Source: CBDULX01 sp965368175
GTDB lineage: Bacteria > Pseudomonadota > Gammaproteobacteria > SZUA-229
Reading direction: 5' to 3'
Assembly (NCBI GenBank): GCA_965368175.1
Contig: CBDULX010000136.1
Location: 1-8,473, forward strand
DNA: 8,473 nt
Position 1 is the first letter of the stretch. Each line of letters opens with the position of its first letter. Under the pieces are notes generated by a model, which saw only the letters and a list, made by a program, of their open reading frames with translations, was not told where the DNA came from and made no database searches. The position numbers and the translations under genes were made by a program. Below are positions 6,626-8,473 of this stretch, in pieces.

Positions 6626-7093
6626 ATGATTAAATATACAAGTTTTCTTTCTGTATTATGCGCAAGTATTTTTCTTTATGCATGCTCTGATAATGAAATG
6701 ACAAGAGAAGAGCTTGTCAGGCAATACATTGAATCTGGAAAGCTGGCTGCTGAAAGTCGTAGCCATAGTGATTTGGCGGATTTGATTTATAAAAACTATC
6801 GTGATCCTGAGGGATTAAATAAACAGCAACTAATAACATTTGTACGAGGCTATTTCTTCAGACATAAAAACATTCATCTGTTTATAAAAATAGATGACAT
6901 TTTTTTTGAGACGGATAACCAGGCTTTTGTCACTCTGCATATTGCTATGGCAGGCAATATTATTACAGATGCAAATGCACTGTCGAGTTTGAGGGCAAAC
7001 ATCTATAAATTCGATCTGGAGTTAATTAAAGACGATGAGTGGTTGCTGAAATCAGCAAGCTGGAAAAAAGCCGCTATAAAAGATATATTGTAA
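6626..7093 (+). CDS. Small putative lipoprotein, possible NTF2-like fold
   Basis: This is a 155-residue protein of unrecognised family. The N-terminus is a short signal peptide, MIKYTSFLSVLCASIFLYAC, ending in a lipobox-like LYAC with Cys20 as the lipidated residue. Ser at +2 favours outer-membrane rather than inner-membrane retention. The Tyr at -2 of the lipobox is unusual but not excluding. The mature part has an amphipathic helix pair (about 25-55), then alternating strands (about 84-120) ending in WLLKSASWKKA. This order of helices followed by a curved sheet suggests an NTF2/SnoaL-like fold, which is inference. The start is the only suitable Met before the signal; the ribosome site (GGA, four bases upstream) is weak. 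It stands alone, convergent to the haloperoxidase-like gene. Confidence 0.65.
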   Translation: MIKYTSFLSVLCASIFLYACSDNEMTREELVRQYIESGKLAAESRSHSDLADLIYKNYRDPEGLNKQQLITFVRGYFFRHKNIHLFIKIDDIFFETDNQAFVTLHIAMAGNIITDANALSSLRANIYKFDLELIKDDEWLLKSASWKKAAIKDIL

Positions 7094-7167
7094 ACATATA
7101 TGTTAAACTTTTAAAAACCAGGCCAGAGAAGAATGGCACTTACTTAAGGAAAGAAAAGCCGTAGCTT

Positions 7168-7318
7168 CGTCATGCCGGCATGCTTATAGCCGCTATCCAG
7201 CTGTCTAAACAATGGATTATAAAACACATCCTTGTGTTTTTCCCTTCGGACCATGCAGAGCATGTTTAAATTCGTTCCTGTCGAATTAATTCCGGCTCAA
7301 AAGCATACCGGAATGACG
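7168..7318. repeat. REP-like inverted repeat nested inside the composite element
   Basis: The arms are 7168-7200 (CGTCATGCCGGCATGCTTAT, then AGCCGCTATCCAG) and 7291-7318, which reads in reverse complement CGTCATTCCGGTATGCTTTT followed by GAGCCGGA. They agree at most positions. Each arm can itself fold; the left one contains the perfect palindrome ATGCCGGCAT (7172-7181). The motif CGTCAT-CCGG-ATGCTTTTAGCCGG is of a type often scattered between genes in Gammaproteobacteria. A stem with loop AGA (7252-7264) lies in the middle. Confidence 0.6.
7221..7240. terminator. Bidirectional hairpin inside the composite element
   Basis: AAAACACA pairs perfectly with TGTGTTTT (8 bp stem, loop TCCT), and one more T follows. 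It is AT-rich with A and T tracts on each side, so it could act as a weak terminator in either direction. It may partly replace the terminator that the element interrupted. Confidence 0.35.
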
Positions 7319-7354
7319 TAATACATTAATACTTAGTCTTAAGTAAGTGCCATT

Positions 7355-7400
7355 AGGGCCAGAGAGTTAATATCAAAAATAATATATATTCTCTGGCCCT
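7355..7400 (-). terminator. Interrupted terminator of the haloperoxidase-like gene
   Basis: AGGGCCAGAGA (7355-7365) pairs perfectly over 11 bp with TCTCTGGCCCT (7390-7400) around a 24-base AT-rich loop, just past the minus-strand stop. On the minus strand the hairpin now runs into the inserted element instead of a T-tract. Joining across the element, the left flank ACCAGGCCAGAGA (7117-7129), preceded by AAAAA, would restore a stem with one bulge followed by T5 on the minus strand, an ordinary rho-independent terminator. The hairpin may still pause polymerase. Confidence 0.65.
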
Positions 7401-7408
7401 GGTTTCAT

Positions 7409-8473
7409 TTAATTACCATTGATATGCTGGTTAATAAAATTAAAAGCAATGTTAGCAATTTCATGACCTATATCCTGACCTGCTGGAATAGAGGCCGGGA
7501 AATGCACGCCTGACCAGAAGCGACTTTGTCCACAATCGTGTTCAAACTCTGACCAGGTACTCCAGTTTACAGAAATGTCACTGGCCGGCGTTAAGCCTGG
7601 TTCAATCAAAGATGAGCCCTGTGGGAAGGGAACACTCCAGCCCAGAATGTCCGATCCCAGATACAATCGACTGGCCTGTGCATGTGCGGCACAGAAACTG
7701 GCTGATGCTGAAGGATATTCCGGGTGGTCTGCTACATTCAGATAGCTGGTCCACTGCGAGCCAGGTATATCATCAACTGTTCCCTGGCCTGGGCCGCCCC
7801 ATGCAGTAACCGGATGATCACGATATAGAAATGCAATGGCGCTGAAGGGTCTGACTGCATCGTAGCGACGTTTTTCTTTCCATATCGCAATAGCTGTATC
7901 AAAGGCTGCAATATTGGTTAAAAAATCGTATTGCACAAATTCAGCCAGACTCAGGCCATTGACCTGTGATGCAAACAGTGCAGAGAAGCCCAGGCTGTTT
8001 ATTTTATTGTCGAATAACTCGGCAATCATTTTTTGTTCATCAGTCATACTGGCTGAAGCCTGTAATACGTCATCAGCCTGTTTTTTATATTTGTATAAAT
8101 TCCATATCTGGCTGTCTTCAGGAAAAGGCGCAGCAAATCGACGATTGCTTTCATAGGAATAGGGCAGGGTTGTGCCCAGTTGAGCTGTTACAAACTGTTG
8201 CACCTTAAACAGGCCGCCACCCAGAGTGGTAATAGCCGGTTGCCAGCGAGAAGGCCGCTTTAATTTGTAAGCTGTGTTGACCGGTGAGTAATCTGTGTAA
8301 TTGGAATAGGGTTTACGGTTATATTTCTGCCCGCCTTCATCACCCAGCTGATTCATGCCATCATGCTCTCTTACCAGCATAATGGCATTACCTGCCATAT
8401 TGCCAATACCGATGGGAGTGCTGGTATTTTGCTGGTCATCGTCTGGATCAAGTCCTGCTGAAGATACCATATC
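7409..8473 (-). CDS. Vanadium-dependent haloperoxidase-like protein (PAP2 superfamily), partial
   Basis: The gene runs off the window; 354 C-terminal residues are visible and the N-terminus is missing. The ATG at 8470 is probably internal, since the frame stays open upstream and MVSSAGLDPDD resembles mid-protein sequence of the family. The family uses a vanadate cofactor to oxidise halides, or is related to acid phosphatases. Numbering from that Met, the first active-site block KRRYDAVRP (200-208) fits K-x6-RP exactly. The second, usually PSGH, reads PSAS within HPEYPSASASF (249-259), so the acid-base His is replaced, although His263 is nearby. The third, SRFWSGVHF (316-324), keeps SR and vanadate-ligand-like His323, but the usual Asp four residues later is Ser327. 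Activity is therefore uncertain. An insertion interrupts its terminator. Confidence 0.8.
   Translation of the reverse strand, partial: DMVSSAGLDPDDDQQNTSTPIGIGNMAGNAIMLVREHDGMNQLGDEGGQKYNRKPYSNYTDYSPVNTAYKLKRPSRWQPAITTLGGGLFKVQQFVTAQLGTTLPYSYESNRRFAAPFPEDSQIWNLYKYKKQADDVLQASASMTDEQKMIAELFDNKINSLGFSALFASQVNGLSLAEFVQYDFLTNIAAFDTAIAIWKEKRRYDAVRPFSAIAFLYRDHPVTAWGGPGQGTVDDIPGSQWTSYLNVADHPEYPSASASFCAAHAQASRLYLGSDILGWSVPFPQGSSLIEPGLTPASDISVNWSTWSEFEHDCGQSRFWSGVHFPASIPAGQDIGHEIANIAFNFINQHINGN

Larger units (their letters stand above)
7130..7356. mobile_element. Composite inverted-repeat element inserted in a terminator (about 227 bp)
   Basis: Perfect 17 bp inverted ends lie at 7132-7148 (AATGGCACTTACTTAAG) and 7338-7354. 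They are flanked by near-identical 12-base copies of the target, AGGCCAGAGAAG (7120-7131) and AGGGCCAGAGAG (7355-7366), sharing an exact 9-base GGCCAGAGA. Taking that 9-mer as the duplication puts the element at 7130-7356. It encodes nothing and looks like a non-autonomous element mobilised in trans. The ends and the 9-12 base duplication are reminiscent of IS4-type elements, a weak inference. Inside is a second inverted repeat resembling REP sequences, and a hairpin at 7221-7240. Its ends are unrelated to those of the CCAGGG element. With its flanks it fills the 315 bp gap between the lipoprotein and haloperoxidase-like genes. Confidence 0.75.

Noticed and set aside
7776..7794. TTCCCTGGCCTGGG inside the haloperoxidase-like gene as an element end
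   Set aside because: It lies in well-conserved coding sequence and shares only eight bases with the terminal repeat.

Overview
The window looks like chromosomal DNA from a gammaproteobacterium of moderate G+C content. Its proteins match enterobacterial and marine gammaproteobacterial families: RhlE, YehS/DUF1456, YadG-YadH and YihY. There is no phage, plasmid, CRISPR or RNA gene, and no clear new enzymatic system. The unusual content is between the genes, where small non-coding inverted-repeat elements sit at or inside gene ends.

Layout. Bases 1-345 are non-coding and hold a complete 166 bp element (123-288) upstream of a two-CBS-domain protein (346-810). An internally deleted copy of the element (829-902) separates that gene from an RhlE-type DEAD-box RNA helicase (1000-2226). 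A DUF1456/YehS-like gene follows (2312-2788); its last four codons and stop lie in the terminal repeat of a third, diverged copy (2774-2937). An ABC exporter pair of YadG/YadH type (3102-4025 and 4025-4786) overlaps by one base and forms an operon. Convergent to it is a YihY/BrkB membrane protein on the minus strand (4923-6272), with another copy of the element's right end (4901-4921) one base past its stop codon. After a 353 bp gap comes a small putative lipoprotein (6626-7093). The window ends inside a minus-strand vanadium-haloperoxidase-like gene (7409 to beyond 8473).

The gap between the last two genes (7094-7408) holds a second, unrelated element of about 227 bp. It has perfect 17 bp inverted ends, a REP-like inverted repeat nested inside, and a near-duplicated 12 bp target. 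It appears to have landed in the rho-independent terminator of the haloperoxidase gene, separating the hairpin from its T-tract.

Functional links are modest. Only the ABC pair clearly works together. The other genes are single transcription units for regulation or energy sensing (CBS), RNA remodelling (RhlE), envelope functions (YihY, the lipoprotein) and possible halogenation or phosphatase-like chemistry. All calls come from reading motifs; no database search was possible.
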